From: Tabrizicola sp.
GTDB lineage: Bacteria > Pseudomonadota > Alphaproteobacteria > Rhodobacterales > Rhodobacteraceae
Assembly: GCF_016792905.1 (NCBI RefSeq)
Contig: NZ_JAEULP010000088.1
Location: 1-64,000 of the forward strand
Reading direction: 5' to 3'
DNA length: 64,000 bases
Part shown: piece by piece, positions 1-11,814 of the stretch
Layout of the letters: every line of letters begins with the position of its first letter
Position numbering within the stretch: the stretch's first letter is position 1
Translations under genes and position numbers: made by a program
Notes under the pieces: model-generated
Database searches by the model: none
What the model was told of the DNA's origin: nothing
Seen by the model: only the letters and a program-made list of their open reading frames with translations

Positions 1-1321
1 CCATGCGGCTGTCGACCGGCTCCTGCTCGGCGCCGAAGTACATGAAATAGACGATGCGCAGGTAATAGAAGGCGCCGATGACCGAAGCCACCGCCCCGGC
101 GACGGCAAGCCAGACCCAGCCCGCATCGACGGCAGCTTTCAGGACATAGAACTTCCCGAAGAAGCCGACCATCGGCGGCACGCCCGCCAGCGAGAACAGG
201 AGGACCAGCATCGCCAGCGCCTTCAGCGGTTCCTTCTTCGCGAACTGGTTCAGCCCCGCAATGTCCGAAACCGGACGCCCGTCGCGTTCCATCGACAGGA
301 TGAAGGCGAAGGTGCCGACGTTCATGGTCACATAGATCGCCATGTAGATCAGCGTCGCCTGCACCCCATAGGCGGTGCCGACGCAAAGTCCAATCAGCGC
401 ATAGCCCATGTGGGCGATGGAGGAGTAAGCCATCAGCCGCTTGATGTCGCGCTGGCCGATTGCAGCAACCGCGCCAAGGAACATCGAGGCGACCGCCAAC
501 CCCGCGAGCACCTGGCCCCATTGGCCCGGGATGCCACCGAACGCATCCTGCACCAGCCGCGCGATCAGCCCCATCGCGGCAACCTTCGGGGCCGTGGCGA
601 AGAAGGCGGTGACGGGGGTGGGCGAGCCTTCGTAGACGTCGGGCGTCCACATGTGGAACGGCACGGCCGAGACCTTGAACGCCAGCCCCGCCAGCATGAA
701 CACCAGCCCGAACAGCAGCCCCAGCGGCACGCCATCGTTGAGCGTGGTCAGGATGCCCGCGAACTGCGTCGTCCCGGCATAGCCGTAGACCAGCGAGGCA
801 CCGTAGAGCAGCAGGCCCGAGGACAGCGCACCGAGGACAAAATACTTCAGGCCCGCTTCCGAGGATTTGGCGCTGTCGCGCCGCATCGAGGCGACCACGT
901 AGAGCGACAGCGATTGCAGCTCCAGCCCCATGTAGAGCGTGATCAGGTCGGCGGCCGAGACCATGACCATCATGCCGACCACCGCCAGCGTGATCAGGAT
1001 CGGGTATTCGAAGCGCAGAAGCTCGCGCCGCGTCATGTAGTCCTGGCTCATCACCAGCACGGCAGCGGCGGACAGAAGGATCGTCACCTTGGCGAAGCGC
1101 GCGAACGGGTCGTCGGTGAAAAGGCCCGAGAACACCGTCCGCTCCCCCGCGCCCCCAAGGCCGATGTACAGCGCCAGCGCCACGAACAGCCCCGCCGTCG
1201 CCCAGACGAGCGTCGCTGCCAGCTTGTCCTTGCCGGTGTAGACTGCGCCGATCAGCGCCAGCATCGCATAGACCGCCAGCACGATCTCGGGGAGGAGGGT
1301 CTGGAAATCGGCGGAGGTCAT
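1..1321 (-). CDS. nuoN: NADH-quinone oxidoreductase subunit N (3' end outside window)
   Basis: This is an antiporter-like membrane subunit of Complex I that pumps protons across the cytoplasmic membrane. 440 codons are visible from ATG; the family is usually about 475-480 residues, so roughly 35-40 C-terminal residues lie beyond the left edge. The protein is a run of hydrophobic helices with the NuoN/M/L signature region around [18 protein letters not shown] and the following helix with conserved Lys. The start ATG overlaps the nuoM stop (ATGA), indicating translational coupling. It is the last nuo gene in transcription order and belongs to the long operon that starts at nuoA. I see no frameshift in the visible part. 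Confidence 0.96.
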   Translation of the reverse strand, partial: MTSADFQTLLPEIVLAVYAMLALIGAVYTGKDKLAATLVWATAGLFVALALYIGLGGAGERTVFSGLFTDDPFARFAKVTILLSAAAVLVMSQDYMTRRELLRFEYPILITLAVVGMMVMVSAADLITLYMGLELQSLSLYVVASMRRDSAKSSEAGLKYFVLGALSSGLLLYGASLVYGYAGTTQFAGILTTLNDGVPLGLLFGLVFMLAGLAFKVSAVPFHMWTPDVYEGSPTPVTAFFATAPKVAAMGLIARLVQDAFGGIPGQWGQVLAGLAVASMFLGAVAAIGQRDIKRLMAYSSIAHMGYALIGLCVGTAYGVQATLIYMAIYVTMNVGTFAFILSMERDGRPVSDIAGLNQFAKKEPLKALAMLVLLFSLAGVPPMVGFFGKFYVLKAAVDAGWVWLAVAGAVASVIGAFYYLRIVYFMYFGAEQEPVDSRM

Positions 1322-2865
1322 TCCGTGGTTCCTTCGTTCAGGGCCAGGCCGTCCGCCGGTTGGGCGGCATGGTAGTCGGTGACAAGGGCCGAGACGGAGG
1401 GCCCGACGATGTCGGTGACAAGGCTCGGGTAGATGCCCAGGATCAGCGTCATGGCGATGAGCGGCGCGAAGATTGCCTTCTCGCGGCGGTCCATGTCGGT
1501 GATCGACTTCAGCGCTTCCTTGATCAGGTCGCCGAACACGACCCGGCGGTACAGCCACAAAGCATAGGCCGCCGAGAGGATCACGCCCGAGGTCGCCACG
1601 GCGGCAACCCAGGTGTTGACCTGGAAGATGCCCATCAGCGTCAGGAATTCGCCGACGAATCCGCTGGTGCCGGGCAGGCCGACGTTGGCCATGGTGAAGA
1701 ACATGAACACCAGCGCATAGGCAGGCATCCGGTTCACCAGGCCGCCATAGGCGTCGATGTCCCGCGTGTGCATCCGGTCGTAGATCACGCCGACGGCAAG
1801 GAAGAGCGCGCCGGAGATGAAGCCGTGGCTCAGCATCTGGAAGATCGCGCCGTCAACGCCCTGCTGGTTCGCCGCGAAGATCCCCATGGTCACGTAACCC
1901 ATGTGCGCGACCGACGAATAGGCGATCAGCTTCTTCATGTCGGTCTGCGCCAGCGCCACAAGCGAGGTGTAGACGATGGCGATGGCCGACATCCACAGGA
2001 CCAAGGGCCCCATGACCTCGGACCCGACCGGGAACATTGGCAGCGAAAAGCGCAGGAAGCCGTAGCCGCCCATCTTCAGAAGCACCGCCGCCAGGATCAC
2101 CGACCCCGCCGTCGGCGCCTGGACGTGGGCGTCCGGCAGCCAGGTGTGCACCGGCCACATCGGCATCTTCACCGCGAAGCTGGCGAAGAAGGCCAGGAAC
2201 AGCATGGTCTGCAAGCCGCCGACGACCTGGAAGCCCAGAAGGCTGAACGTCTCATGCCCGAAGTCATGCGCGAGGAGCTTGACCATGTCGGTGGTGCCCG
2301 CATCCAGATACATCGCGATCATCGCGACCAGCATCAGGACCGAGCCGAGGAAGGTATAAAGGAAGAACTTGAACGCCGCGTAGATCCGGTCCTTGCCGCC
2401 CCAGATGCCGATGATCAGGAACATCGGGATCAGGCCCGCCTCGAAGAACAGGTAGAAGAGCACGAGGTCCAGCGCGCAGAACACGCCCAGCATCAGGCTT
2501 TCCAGCACCAGGAAGGCGATCATGTATTCCTTGACACGGCTTTCCACCGCCCAGCAGGACCAGATGGTCAGGGGCATGAGGAACGTCGTCAGCATCACGA
2601 ACAGGATCGAGATTCCGTCGACGCCCATCTTGTAGCTGAGGCCGAGGATCCAGCTGCGTTCCTCGACGAACTGGAAACCGGTGTTCGACGGATCGAAGCG
2701 GAACAGCACGAAGAGCGAGATGACGAAGGTCGCCGAGGTGGTGAAAAGGGCAAGCCATTTCGCCCCCTTGCGCGCCGCCGCGTCGTCGCCCCGCATGAAC
2801 AAGGCAAGGATCGCCGCCGCAACCAGCGGCAGGAAGGTGATGATCGAGAGAAGCTGGTTTTCCAT
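1318..2865 (-). CDS. nuoM: NADH-quinone oxidoreductase subunit M
   Basis: Antiporter-like proton-pumping subunit of Complex I, 515 residues, the normal length for the family. About 14 hydrophobic segments are visible. The conserved central region reads [17 protein letters not shown] and is followed by a helix carrying the functional Lys ([11 protein letters not shown]); the TM5 Glu is present in LVLESLMLG. It begins 13 bp after the nuoL stop, and its own stop overlaps the nuoN start by 4 bp. No insertion is seen, in contrast to its paralogue NuoL next door. Confidence 0.97.
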   Translation of the reverse strand: MENQLLSIITFLPLVAAAILALFMRGDDAAARKGAKWLALFTTSATFVISLFVLFRFDPSNTGFQFVEERSWILGLSYKMGVDGISILFVMLTTFLMPLTIWSCWAVESRVKEYMIAFLVLESLMLGVFCALDLVLFYLFFEAGLIPMFLIIGIWGGKDRIYAAFKFFLYTFLGSVLMLVAMIAMYLDAGTTDMVKLLAHDFGHETFSLLGFQVVGGLQTMLFLAFFASFAVKMPMWPVHTWLPDAHVQAPTAGSVILAAVLLKMGGYGFLRFSLPMFPVGSEVMGPLVLWMSAIAIVYTSLVALAQTDMKKLIAYSSVAHMGYVTMGIFAANQQGVDGAIFQMLSHGFISGALFLAVGVIYDRMHTRDIDAYGGLVNRMPAYALVFMFFTMANVGLPGTSGFVGEFLTLMGIFQVNTWVAAVATSGVILSAAYALWLYRRVVFGDLIKEALKSITDMDRREKAIFAPLIAMTLILGIYPSLVTDIVGPSVSALVTDYHAAQPADGLALNEGTTE

Positions 2866-2878
2866 GTCTACGCGCCCC

Positions 2879-5251
2879 TTACTTCGCGCCGCCGAACAGC
2901 GTCATCCAGGTGACCAGGGCCACGATCCCCAGCACCATCGCGAAGGCGTAGTGGAACAGGTAGCCGGACTGCGCGCGGCCTGCGAGGCGGGTGAAGAAGG
3001 GGATGATCCCCATCGCCACCCCGTTCAAGGTGCCGTCGATGACGTCGCCGTCGCCCTTCTTCCACAGGAAGTTGCCCAGCCACTTCGCGGGGCGGACGAA
3101 GATCACGTCATACAGCTCATCGAAGTACCACTTGTTCAAAAGGAACAGGTAGAGCGGACGCTGCTGCGTGGCCAGGCGGCGCGGCAGGCTCGGGTCCTTG
3201 ATGTAGAAGAGCCAGGCGAGGCCAAGCCCGATCAGCATGGCGACGAAGGGCGAGACCTTGACCCAGTCCGGCACCTCATGCGCCGCGTTGATCGCGGTCG
3301 TCGGCGGGTGTTCGGCGTGGGCCGCCTTCTCGGCGTCAAGGCGGGTGTCGACCAGGGCCTGCTCTTCCGGGCTGAACGGCAGCATCAGAAGGGCGCCTTT
3401 CGGCGCGGCGGCGACTTCGGCCTCGAAGTCCTTGGACAGCTCGACATCGGCTTCCGCCTCGGTCGCGACAGCCTCGGTCCCAGTTGCCGCCGGGGCCGCG
3501 TCGGTTCCTTCGGTCGCAACCGCCGTGCCTTCCGCCGGGGCCGCTTCGGTCGCGGCAGGTTCGGTGGGTGCGGCTTCCGTGGCCACCGTCGTGCCCTCGG
3601 CAGGGGCGGCCTCGGTCCCGTGCTCGGCAGCGGCGGTTTCGCCGTGCGCCTCGGCGTGGGCGGCGGCTTCCATGCCGAACCAGTCGCGGACGGCGGCTTC
3701 CTCGCCGAAGAACACCTTGTACCAGAGCATCCCCGAGAAGACCGCCCCCAGCGCCAGAACTCCCAGCGGGATCAGCATGGTCAGCGGGCTTTCGTGCGGC
3801 TCATGGGCGTGGTCGTCATGGCCGTGGGTGTCATGCACCGCACCGTGGTGGTCGTCGTGGCCATGACCATGCCCGTTCCCGTTTGCCCGGCTGGTCCCGA
3901 AGAAGGTCAGGAACATCAGGCGCCAGGAGTAGAAGCTGGTCATGCAGGCCGCCGCGACCAGGAGCCAGAAGGCATAGGACGACCCGACCCAGGCGGATTC
4001 GATGACCGCGTCCTTCGACAGGAAGCCTGCAAAGCCCCAATGCGTCAGCGGGATGCCGACCCCGGTGATCGCCAGCGTACCGATCATCATCGCCCAGAAC
4101 GTGTAGGGGATCTTCTTCCGCAGGCCGCCGTAGTTGCGCATGTCCTGTTCATGGTGCGTCGCGGTGATGACCGACCCAGCCCCAAGGAACAGCATCGCCT
4201 TGAAGAAGGCATGGGTGAAGAGGTGGAACATGGCGACGGAATAGACCCCCACCCCGGCGGCGACGAACATGTAGCCCAGTTGCGAGCAGGTGGAATAGGC
4301 GATCACGCGCTTGATGTCGTTCTGCACCAGGCCGACCGTGGCCGCGAAGAACGCGGTCGTCGCACCAAGGACAGTGATGAACGCCGTCGCCTGCGGGGCA
4401 TATTCATAGAGCGGCGACATCCGGCAGACCAGGAACACCCCCGCCGTCACCATCGTCGCGGCGTGGATCAGCGCCGAGACCGGCGTCGGGCCCTCCATCG
4501 CGTCGGGCAGCCAGGTGTGCAGGATCAGCTGCGCCGATTTCCCCATCGCGCCGATGAAGAGAAGCACGCCCACCAGGTTGGCGGCGTTCCAGTCGGCCCA
4601 GAGGAAGGACAGGTTGGTCTCGGCAAGCGTCGGGGCAGCGGCGAAGACGTCGTCGAATTTGATCGAATCCGTCAGGTAGTAAAGCGCGAAGATGCCAAGC
4701 GCGAAACCGAAGTCGCCGACCCGGTTGACCACGAAAGCCTTGATCGCGGCGGCGTTGGCCGAGGGCTTGCGGTAGTAGAAGCCGATCAAGAGGTATGAGG
4801 CGACACCCACCCCCTCCCAGCCGAAGAACATCTGCGCCAGGTTGTCGGACGTCACCAGCGCCAGCATGGCGAAGGTGAAGAACGACAGGTAGGCGAAGAA
4901 GCGCGCCTTGTAGTGCTCGCCCTCGTGCCAGTTCTCGTCATGCGCCATGTAGCCGAAGCTGTAGAGGTGGACGAGCGCCGAGACCGTGTTCACCACCACC
5001 AGCATGATCGCCGTCAGCCGGTCCAGCCGGATCGCCCATTCCGTATGCAGCGTCCCGGACACGATCCAGTCGAGGATCGGAACATGCTGCGTCTCGCCGT
5101 CGAAGGTCAGGAAGATGTACCAGCTCAGCGCCGCGCCAAGGAACACGAGCGAGGTGGTGATCACCTGCCCGGCCTTCTCGCCGATCAGCCGCCAGCCGAA
5201 GCCGCAGATCAGGGCCCCGATCAGCGGAGCGAAGAGGATGATCGTTGCCAT
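2879..5251 (-). CDS. nuoL: NADH-quinone oxidoreductase subunit L with an unusual insertion
   Basis: Largest antiporter-like subunit of Complex I; it carries the C-terminal amphipathic helix that braces the membrane arm. The chosen ATG ([14 protein letters not shown]) overlaps the stop of the small upstream ORF as TAATG; an in-frame upstream ATG would lie inside that ORF and is less likely. At 790 residues it is longer than the approximately 610-710 usual for the family. The excess is soluble sequence. A His/Asp/Gly-rich stretch (about residues 455-487, repeated [13 protein letters not shown] runs) follows the core helices. After one more hydrophobic segment comes an Ala/Glu/Thr-rich low-complexity stretch (about 529-617) with repeated [13 protein letters not shown] units. 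The core motif [19 protein letters not shown] is intact. Confidence 0.95.
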   Translation of the reverse strand: MATIILFAPLIGALICGFGWRLIGEKAGQVITTSLVFLGAALSWYIFLTFDGETQHVPILDWIVSGTLHTEWAIRLDRLTAIMLVVVNTVSALVHLYSFGYMAHDENWHEGEHYKARFFAYLSFFTFAMLALVTSDNLAQMFFGWEGVGVASYLLIGFYYRKPSANAAAIKAFVVNRVGDFGFALGIFALYYLTDSIKFDDVFAAAPTLAETNLSFLWADWNAANLVGVLLFIGAMGKSAQLILHTWLPDAMEGPTPVSALIHAATMVTAGVFLVCRMSPLYEYAPQATAFITVLGATTAFFAATVGLVQNDIKRVIAYSTCSQLGYMFVAAGVGVYSVAMFHLFTHAFFKAMLFLGAGSVITATHHEQDMRNYGGLRKKIPYTFWAMMIGTLAITGVGIPLTHWGFAGFLSKDAVIESAWVGSSYAFWLLVAAACMTSFYSWRLMFLTFFGTSRANGNGHGHGHDDHHGAVHDTHGHDDHAHEPHESPLTMLIPLGVLALGAVFSGMLWYKVFFGEEAAVRDWFGMEAAAHAEAHGETAAAEHGTEAAPAEGTTVATEAAPTEPAATEAAPAEGTAVATEGTDAAPAATGTEAVATEAEADVELSKDFEAEVAAAPKGALLMLPFSPEEQALVDTRLDAEKAAHAEHPPTTAINAAHEVPDWVKVSPFVAMLIGLGLAWLFYIKDPSLPRRLATQQRPLYLFLLNKWYFDELYDVIFVRPAKWLGNFLWKKGDGDVIDGTLNGVAMGIIPFFTRLAGRAQSGYLFHYAFAMVLGIVALVTWMTLFGGAK

Positions 5252-5427
5252 TACTCGGTCCTGCCTTGCGTAGCGCCGCAGCGGGTGCTGCCGCAGCGGG
5301 TCGATTGGAATTCTTCTGCCATCGCCACGCCGGAGGTCCGGCAGGCCTGGCATTCAAGGTCGAGCGTCCGGCCCTTCACGGCCACGACGCGCATCCCGAA
5401 CAGGTTCACGTCCCCGACGGCGGCCAT
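5251..5427 (-). CDS. 58-aa four-cysteine protein between nuoK and nuoL
   Basis: Short ORF that I read directly from the sequence. It has an SD-like AAGGG seven bases before ATG, starts 3 bp after the nuoK stop, and its TAA overlaps the nuoL ATG (TAATG), so it is tightly embedded between two Complex I genes. The protein has cysteines at about positions 26, 29, 45 and 50, in a CQAC pair and a CGSTRCG pair, as in a small zinc ribbon or metal-binding fold. No signal peptide or membrane segment is visible. I do not recognise the family. Small unidentified reading frames inside nuo operons are known from Rhodobacter capsulatus; equivalence to one of those is inferred from position only. Confidence 0.6.
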   Translation of the reverse strand: MAAVGDVNLFGMRVVAVKGRTLDLECQACRTSGVAMAEEFQSTRCGSTRCGATQGRTE

Positions 5428-5430
5428 GGA

Positions 5431-5736
5431 TCAGCCCTTCATCACGTTCACGTCTTCCACCTCGATGGTGCCGCGGTTGCGGAAGAAGACGACGAGGATG
5501 GCAAGGCCGATGGCGGCCTCGGCGGCGGCGACGGTCAGGACGAACATGGTGAAGACCTGGCCCACCAGATCGCCCGAGTATGAGGAGAAGGCGACGAGGT
5601 TGATGTTGACCGCCAGCAGCATCAGTTCGATCGACATCAGGATGACGATCACATTCTTCCGGTTGAGGAAGATCCCGAAGATCCCGATGACGAACAGCGC
5701 CGCAGCCACCGTCAGGTAATGTTCAAGTCCGATCAT
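5431..5736 (-). CDS. nuoK: NADH-quinone oxidoreductase subunit K
   Basis: Small three-helix membrane subunit of Complex I (MrpC-like) with transmembrane Glu residues in the proton pathway. At 101 residues it has exactly the family length. Sequence markers are [20 protein letters not shown] at the first and second helices, with the conserved Glu, and [19 protein letters not shown] in the third. It lies between nuoJ (about 110 bp upstream, with a large inverted repeat in the gap) and the four-Cys ORF. The nuoJ-nuoK gap is one of the few real gaps in the operon. Confidence 0.97.
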   Translation of the reverse strand: MIGLEHYLTVAAALFVIGIFGIFLNRKNVIVILMSIELMLLAVNINLVAFSSYSGDLVGQVFTMFVLTVAAAEAAIGLAILVVFFRNRGTIEVEDVNVMKG

Positions 5737-5778
5737 CGTTCAGTCCCTCGTGGCCGGTTCGGCCGTTTCGTTCCGTCG

Positions 5779-5839
5779 CGCCCCGGACTTGATCCGGGGC
5801 CTCTATTCCCACCCGAGGCCCCGGATCAAGTCCGGGGCG
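5779..5839. repeat. Perfect 25-bp inverted repeat in the nuoJ-nuoK gap
   Basis: Two perfectly complementary 25-base arms (5779-5803 and 5815-5839) flank an 11-base loop. Each arm contains the self-complementary core CCCCGGACTTGATCCGGGG, a motif I recognise as a common interspersed palindrome in alphaproteobacterial genomes (REP-like). In an RNA it would form a very stable hairpin between nuoJ and nuoK, which could protect or process the polycistronic transcript. That role is inference; the symmetry is seen directly. Confidence 0.85.
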
Positions 5840-5845
5840 GGGTCA

Positions 5846-6454
5846 TCACAGCCCCTGCCCCGGCTTGACGTCCTTCAGCTCCATCGCCTTCGCCGGGTCG
5901 CGCCACATCTGGGCCAGCACGTTCTGCCGCTTGATGTCCTTCCGATGCCGCAGGGTCAGCAGGATCGCCCCGATCATCGCGACCAGCAGGATCAGGCCCG
6001 CCAGCTGGAACAGCAGGAAATAGCGGTCGTAAAGCAGCATCCCCAGCGCGCGGGTATTCTCGATCTCGGTCGGGGCCACCGCCTGCCGCAGCCCTTCCGC
6101 CCCGTCGGCCACCTGCCAGACCCCCACACCGATGGCGACCTGCATCAACAGAACCACGCCGATCAGCAGGCCCAGCGGCATCGCGCGGGCCATCTCGCCC
6201 TTCAGCGCGGCGAAGTCGATGTCGAGCATCATCACCACGAACAGGAACAGCACCGCCACCGCGCCGACGTAGACGATGACCAGCAGCATCGCCACGAACT
6301 CCGCGCCCAGAAGCACGAAGAGGCCGGAGGTGGAGAGGAAGGCGAGGATCAGCCACAGCACCGAATGCACCGGGTTGCGCGAGAGCGTGACCATCAGGCC
6401 CGCCGCCACCGTGATCACCGCGAACATGTAGAAGGCAAAGCTGAAGACGGTCAT
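5846..6454 (-). CDS. nuoJ: NADH-quinone oxidoreductase subunit J
   Basis: Five-helix membrane subunit of Complex I that contains the pi-bulge helix at the junction with the quinone site. 202 residues, normal for alphaproteobacteria. Markers are [20 protein letters not shown] near the N-terminus and [20 protein letters not shown] in TM3. Its ATG overlaps the stop of the upstream CMD-family gene (ATGA). The C-terminus is polar and ends shortly before the inverted repeat that separates it from nuoK. Confidence 0.96.
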   Translation of the reverse strand: MTVFSFAFYMFAVITVAAGLMVTLSRNPVHSVLWLILAFLSTSGLFVLLGAEFVAMLLVIVYVGAVAVLFLFVVMMLDIDFAALKGEMARAMPLGLLIGVVLLMQVAIGVGVWQVADGAEGLRQAVAPTEIENTRALGMLLYDRYFLLFQLAGLILLVAMIGAILLTLRHRKDIKRQNVLAQMWRDPAKAMELKDVKPGQGL

Positions 6455-6864
6455 GCGTCTTTCTCCTCAGGCGTTTCGGCGAAGACGGACTGGGCCACTT
6501 CCAGCGCCTTCTGCATGGCGGGCACCCCGCCGAACATCGACATCTGCCAGATCACTTCCGCGACCTCGCGCTTGGTGGCCCCGGCGGCCAGCCCGTTCTT
6601 GATCGTCATCCGCAGCTGCGGCTCGCCCACCGGCCCCAGCACCGTCAAGGCCGCGATGGTGACGAGGAACCTCGTCCGCGCGTCCAGCCCTTCCGGATTG
6701 AAGGTCTTGCCGAACCACATCTCCAAGAGTTCCTTCGGCATCGCCGGGAAGAACTTTTCCAGGGACTTCGGATCGAAATTTTCCATGCCCGGCATGAAGG
6801 CAGAGGCCATCTTCTGGCCCTGCTCCATCCAGGCGGAAAACATCTTGGCGAAGTCTTCGGTCAT
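6451..6864 (-). CDS. Carboxymuconolactone decarboxylase (CMD)-family protein inside the nuo operon
   Basis: 137-residue protein with the helical CMD-like core ([18 protein letters not shown], then [16 protein letters not shown] and [14 protein letters not shown]). The AhpD-type CxxC redox pair is absent, so it resembles the decarboxylase-like branch rather than peroxiredoxin partners. The N-terminal 40 residues are Met/Phe-rich ([20 protein letters not shown]) and look amphipathic. The start is chosen because it follows nuoI by 4 bp; longer in-frame starts would overlap nuoI. The stop overlaps the nuoJ start (ATGA). Its function in Complex I biology is unknown; the position suggests assembly, quinone or redox support, which is inference. 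Confidence 0.8.
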   Translation of the reverse strand: MTEDFAKMFSAWMEQGQKMASAFMPGMENFDPKSLEKFFPAMPKELLEMWFGKTFNPEGLDARTRFLVTIAALTVLGPVGEPQLRMTIKNGLAAGATKREVAEVIWQMSMFGGVPAMQKALEVAQSVFAETPEEKDA

Positions 6865-6868
6865 GGGT

Positions 6869-8403
<1,535 letters not shown>

Positions 8404-8429
8404 GTCAGCCCCTCTTCAAACCGCCCGTT

Positions 8430-8837
8430 TCAGGACGTTGGTATTCCAAGCTCTTCGCACTCGGTCGCCACCACTTCGGCGTCGATGGTGCGAAGACCTT
8501 CCGGCAGGCTGGCCGAGATGAGGTAGACCGCATCCCCGTACCAAGTCCGCCCTTCCTTCCTCACGATGGTCCGCACTTGCCGCGCGAAGCCAAACCCTTG
8601 ATCCAGCGCATATTGCGCGGCAGCGCAGCGGCCATAGGCCTCGACATCCGTCCGGTCCTTCGCCCCCGTCATCGCGACGCTGAAGCTGACCATCCCGGTG
8701 TCGAGCAGGATGGTCGAGACCCCCTGATAGACCGCCGTCTCACCGCGCTCCTCTGGCACCTCTCCGGCGGGCGCGCAAGCCCCCAGCGCCGCTGTCGCGG
8801 TGCCAAGGGTGGCGAGCAGGGAGAGGCGTTGTGTCAT
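8430..8837 (-). CDS. Putative lipoprotein of unknown function between nuoG and nuoH
   Basis: 135-residue protein with an N-terminal hydrophobic segment ending in LGAC, a plausible lipobox, so probably exported and lipid-anchored. The mature part contains a region (about residues 75-125) rich in aromatic and basic residues and a final Cys near the C-terminus. I recognise no domain. Its ATG lies one base after the nuoG stop and an in-frame upstream start would intrude into nuoG, so the short form is chosen. It is one of several non-catalytic genes inserted in this operon. Confidence 0.7.
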   Translation of the reverse strand: MTQRLSLLATLGTATAALGACAPAGEVPEERGETAVYQGVSTILLDTGMVSFSVAMTGAKDRTDVEAYGRCAAAQYALDQGFGFARQVRTIVRKEGRTWYGDAVYLISASLPEGLRTIDAEVVATECEELGIPTS

Positions 8838-8838
8838 C

Positions 8839-10860
8839 TTACTCCGCCGCAATCGGGGCCGCCGCACGAGCCTTTGCCATGGCGGAAAGCTCGGCCATGA
8901 CAGTCGAGGCGCGCGCAATCGGGTTGGTCAGGTAGAAGTCCTTGATCGCGTTGCGGAAGGTGGCCTTGGCCGGAAGCTTCGCCTCCAGCGGAGCCCAGGC
9001 ATTCTCCGGCACCTCGTCGATGCGGCCCAGATGCGGGTGCGCCTTGACGATGGCCGACCGCAGCGCTGCCAGCGAATCCCACGGCAGTTGCGCCCCGACT
9101 TCCGCCGACAGCGCCCGCAGGATCGCCCAGTTTTCCTTCGCCTCACCCGGGGCAAACCCGGCGCGGAAGGCAAGCTGCGGCCGCCCCTCGGTGTTGACGA
9201 ACAGCCCGTTCTCTTCGGTATAGGCCGCGCCCGGCAGGATGATGTCGGCCCGGTTCGCGCCCCGGTCGCCGTGGCTGCCCTGGTAGATCACGAACGGCGC
9301 ATCCGCCCCGTCGCGGCTGATCTCGACCTCGTCCGCGCCCAGGTTGTAGATCACCTGCGCGCCGTCGGTGGCCTTCGGCAGCCCGCCCTCGGTCACGGCG
9401 CCCACATCCATCGCGCCGACCCGGCCGGCCGCGGTGTGCAGCACCATGAACTTCGCGCCTGCGCCTTGCGCATAGGCCATCGCCTGGCTCAGCACCGCCT
9501 CGCCATCGGCTTCGTTGATCGCACCCTGGCCGATGATGACCAGCGTGTTTTCCTTGGCCGTCACCCGGCCCACCAGTTCCACCAGCGCGGCGCGGTCGGT
9601 GCCCATGTGCTTGTAGTCATAGGTCAGGTCGACCTTTTCGCCGAAGAGCCCGATCATCGCGCCATTGGTCCAGGCCTTGCGGATGCGGGCGTTCAGGACC
9701 GGAGCCTCAACCCGCGGGTTGGTCCCGATCAGCAGGATCACCTTCGCCGTGTCGATGTCCTCGATCCGCGCCGTGCCGACATAGGCCGAGCGGTTGCCGA
9801 CGGGAAGCTTCGCCCCGTCGGTGCGGCACTCGACATGGCCGCCCAGCGATTCAACCAGCGTTTTCAAACTGTAAGCGGCCTCGACCGGGGCCAGATCGCC
9901 GACCAGACCGGCAACCTTCTTGCCCTTCATCGCGGCGGCGGCCTTCTCCAGCGCCTCGCCCCACGAGGCTTTCCGCAGCTTGCCATTTTCGCGGACATAG
10001 GGCGTGTCGAGCCGCTGACGCCGCAACCCGTCCCAGACGAAGCGGGTCTTGTCCGAAATCCACTCCTCGTTCACGCCGTCATGGTTGCGCGGCAGGAAGC
10101 GCATGACTTCGCGGCCCTTGGTGTCGATGCGAATGTTCGACCCCAAGGCATCCATCACGTCGATCGACTCGGTCTTGGTCAGTTCCCAGGGCCGCGCCGT
10201 AAAGGCATAGGGCTTCGAGGTCAGCGCCCCCACCGGACACAGGTCGATGATGTTGCCTTGCAGGTTGGAATCCAGCGTCATGTTGAGATAGCTGGTGATC
10301 TCGCTGTCTTCCCCGCGCCCCGTCTGCCCCATCTGGGTGATCCCGGCGACCTCGGTCGTGAAGCGCACACAGCGGGTGCAGGAGATGCAGCGCGTCATCT
10401 TCGTCTCGACCAAGGGGCCGAGGTTCAGGTCTTCCGACGCCCGCTTCGGTTCCCGATACCGCGAGAAGTCCACGCCATAGGCCATCGCCTGATCCTGAAG
10501 ATCACACTCGCCGCCCTGGTCGCAGATCGGGCAGTCGAGCGGGTGGTTGATCAGGAGGAACTCCATCACCCCTTCCCGCGCCTTCTTCACCATCGGCGAG
10601 GTGGTCTTGACCACCGGCGCCTCGCCGTTCGGGCCGGGCCGCAGGTCGCGCACCTGCATCGCGCAGCTTGCCGCGGGTTTCGGCGGGCCACCGACCACCT
10701 CGACCAGACACATCCGGCAGTTGCCGGCGATCGACAGCCGTTCATGGTAGCAGAAACGCGGGATCTCCACGCCGGCCGCTTCCGCCGCCTGGATGATGGT
10801 CATCGCGCCATCGACCTCGACCTCGATCCCGTCGATGCTGATTTTCTTGAGGTTGGTCAT
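8839..10860 (-). CDS. nuoG: NADH-quinone oxidoreductase subunit G
   Basis: Large Fe-S subunit of the peripheral arm, 673 residues. The N-terminal [2Fe-2S] ferredoxin domain has C37, C48, C51 and C66. The N5 cluster ligands are H106, C110, C113 and C119, and the N4 cluster ligands C158, C161, C164 and C208. A degenerate molybdopterin-oxidoreductase domain follows. The four extra cysteines of the E. coli-type N7 cluster are not apparent after residue 215, as in mitochondrial-like enzymes. The ATG overlaps the stop of a 66-aa ORF (ATGA). Confidence 0.97.
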   Translation of the reverse strand: MTNLKKISIDGIEVEVDGAMTIIQAAEAAGVEIPRFCYHERLSIAGNCRMCLVEVVGGPPKPAASCAMQVRDLRPGPNGEAPVVKTTSPMVKKAREGVMEFLLINHPLDCPICDQGGECDLQDQAMAYGVDFSRYREPKRASEDLNLGPLVETKMTRCISCTRCVRFTTEVAGITQMGQTGRGEDSEITSYLNMTLDSNLQGNIIDLCPVGALTSKPYAFTARPWELTKTESIDVMDALGSNIRIDTKGREVMRFLPRNHDGVNEEWISDKTRFVWDGLRRQRLDTPYVRENGKLRKASWGEALEKAAAAMKGKKVAGLVGDLAPVEAAYSLKTLVESLGGHVECRTDGAKLPVGNRSAYVGTARIEDIDTAKVILLIGTNPRVEAPVLNARIRKAWTNGAMIGLFGEKVDLTYDYKHMGTDRAALVELVGRVTAKENTLVIIGQGAINEADGEAVLSQAMAYAQGAGAKFMVLHTAAGRVGAMDVGAVTEGGLPKATDGAQVIYNLGADEVEISRDGADAPFVIYQGSHGDRGANRADIILPGAAYTEENGLFVNTEGRPQLAFRAGFAPGEAKENWAILRALSAEVGAQLPWDSLAALRSAIVKAHPHLGRIDEVPENAWAPLEAKLPAKATFRNAIKDFYLTNPIARASTVMAELSAMAKARAAAPIAAE

Positions 10861-11057
10861 GGCCTTGCTCCGCCGTCCCTTGCGCGCCGCCGTGGGTCCG
10901 CCACGCCTGCGCTTCCGTTGTGTGTTTCCAGCCGATCCGATACCCCGTCCGGGGTGGGACCGTGACCCGCCCGCCCTGCCCCGCGCCGGTCGTCGGTGGG
11001 GACCGACAGGCGCCCCACGTTCAACTCGGCGAGATGCATGCCGGGCGGGTGGATCAT
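10857..11057 (-). CDS. 66-aa ORF coupled to nuoG, possible remnant of a DUF3291-like gene
   Basis: Reading the gap before nuoG gives a 66-codon ORF whose ATG overlaps the stop of the DUF5333-like gene (ATGA) and whose TGA overlaps the nuoG ATG (ATGA). GAGG lies eight bases upstream of its start. Residues 7-23 ([17 protein letters not shown]) resemble, from memory, the N-terminus of DUF3291 proteins. The remainder is Arg/Gly/Pro-rich with no family resemblance, as expected from a frameshifted or truncated gene that kept an open frame. It may serve only to couple translation into nuoG. Both the family call and the remnant idea are inference. Confidence 0.4.
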   Translation of the reverse strand: MIHPPGMHLAELNVGRLSVPTDDRRGAGRAGHGPTPDGVSDRLETHNGSAGVADPRRRARDGGARP

Positions 11058-11461
11058 TTCGTCGACCTCAAGAGCGAGCCGATCAGGCTGTCCTTGGCGA
11101 TCTCTTCCTCGCCGATCGTGCAATAGGCCGCCTCGTTGCCCGGTTCGGCGCCCTTGGCCTTCAGCCATTCGGCAGCCTCGGCCTTGAACTTCTTCTTCTC
11201 TTCCTTCGAGGTGACGAATTCCCGCACGACGCCCGCCTCGTAGCCCTGCTTCAGGGCATAGTCCCGCAGGTTGTTCAACTCGCCCAGGGCGCGCAGCTTG
11301 CGGGCCTCCATCGTCGGGCAATTGTCGGCGATGGCGTCGCCGATGAAGCCCTGCAACAGCTTGTCGCGGATCACCGGCTCTTCGTTGATCGGCACCAGCG
11401 CCAGCGCGGGCGTGGCGGTGACGGCAAGGGTCAGGGCAATGGTCTTGATGGTGCGAAGCAT
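11054..11461 (-). CDS. DUF5333-like exported protein
   Basis: 135 residues with a clear Sec signal peptide ([20 protein letters not shown], cleavage after ALA) and a mature helical, charged domain with two Cys (about positions 55 and 118). The arrangement matches the DUF5333 family that I recall being confined to Rhodobacterales and found within nuo operons. The ATG preceded by AAGGAGGCC is chosen over the longer in-frame start, which would extend into the adjacent promoterless gap. The function is unknown; the location suggests a periplasmic accessory factor. Confidence 0.75.
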   Translation of the reverse strand: MLRTIKTIALTLAVTATPALALVPINEEPVIRDKLLQGFIGDAIADNCPTMEARKLRALGELNNLRDYALKQGYEAGVVREFVTSKEEKKKFKAEAAEWLKAKGAEPGNEAAYCTIGEEEIAKDSLIGSLLRSTK

Positions 11462-11568
11462 GTTGGCCTCCTTGGCTGCTCGTGCCGTGGAGATGGGGCC
11501 AAACCCCCTTGCTATGCCATGACAAAGCCGCGTTATCAGCGGTTTGTGACCGGGGATGACGGCATTCG

Positions 11569-11814
11569 TCATGCGCAACCCTCCGGGTAGACCCATGCGC
11601 CGGTCGCCCGGTCGAAACGGTCATAGATCGAGACGTTGACCTTGCCCCCGCAAGCCGCATCCGCCGCCTTGCGAGCCAGAGCGCCTTCCCACATCTGGAA
11701 CGGCTGGCCGTTGTTGGTGACGCGCACAGGCTCACGCACGGCAGGAGCGGACGGAGCCGTTCCCACGCAGGCCGCCTGAGCGAGCGTCACAGAAAGGGCC
11801 AGCGCCATCCGCAT
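11569..11814 (-). CDS. 81-aa putative lipoprotein after nuoF
   Basis: Small ORF whose ATG overlaps the nuoF stop as TGATG; a second ATG two codons later has GGAG eight bases upstream and may be the true start. The N-terminus (MALALSVTLAQAAC) is a signal sequence ending in a lipobox-like Cys. The mature part is about 65 residues with two more Cys. The start MRMALAL is shared with the 171-aa protein upstream of nuoE, so the two signal peptides may have a common origin. I do not recognise the family. A 107-bp gap separates it from the DUF5333-like gene. Confidence 0.6.
   Translation of the reverse strand: MRMALALSVTLAQAACVGTAPSAPAVREPVRVTNNGQPFQMWEGALARKAADAACGGKVNVSIYDRFDRATGAWVYPEGCA

Noticed and set aside
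5779..5839. The large inverted repeat as an intrinsic terminator ending the operon after nuoJ
   Set aside because: No U-run follows either arm and five essential nuo genes lie downstream, so complete termination here is implausible.
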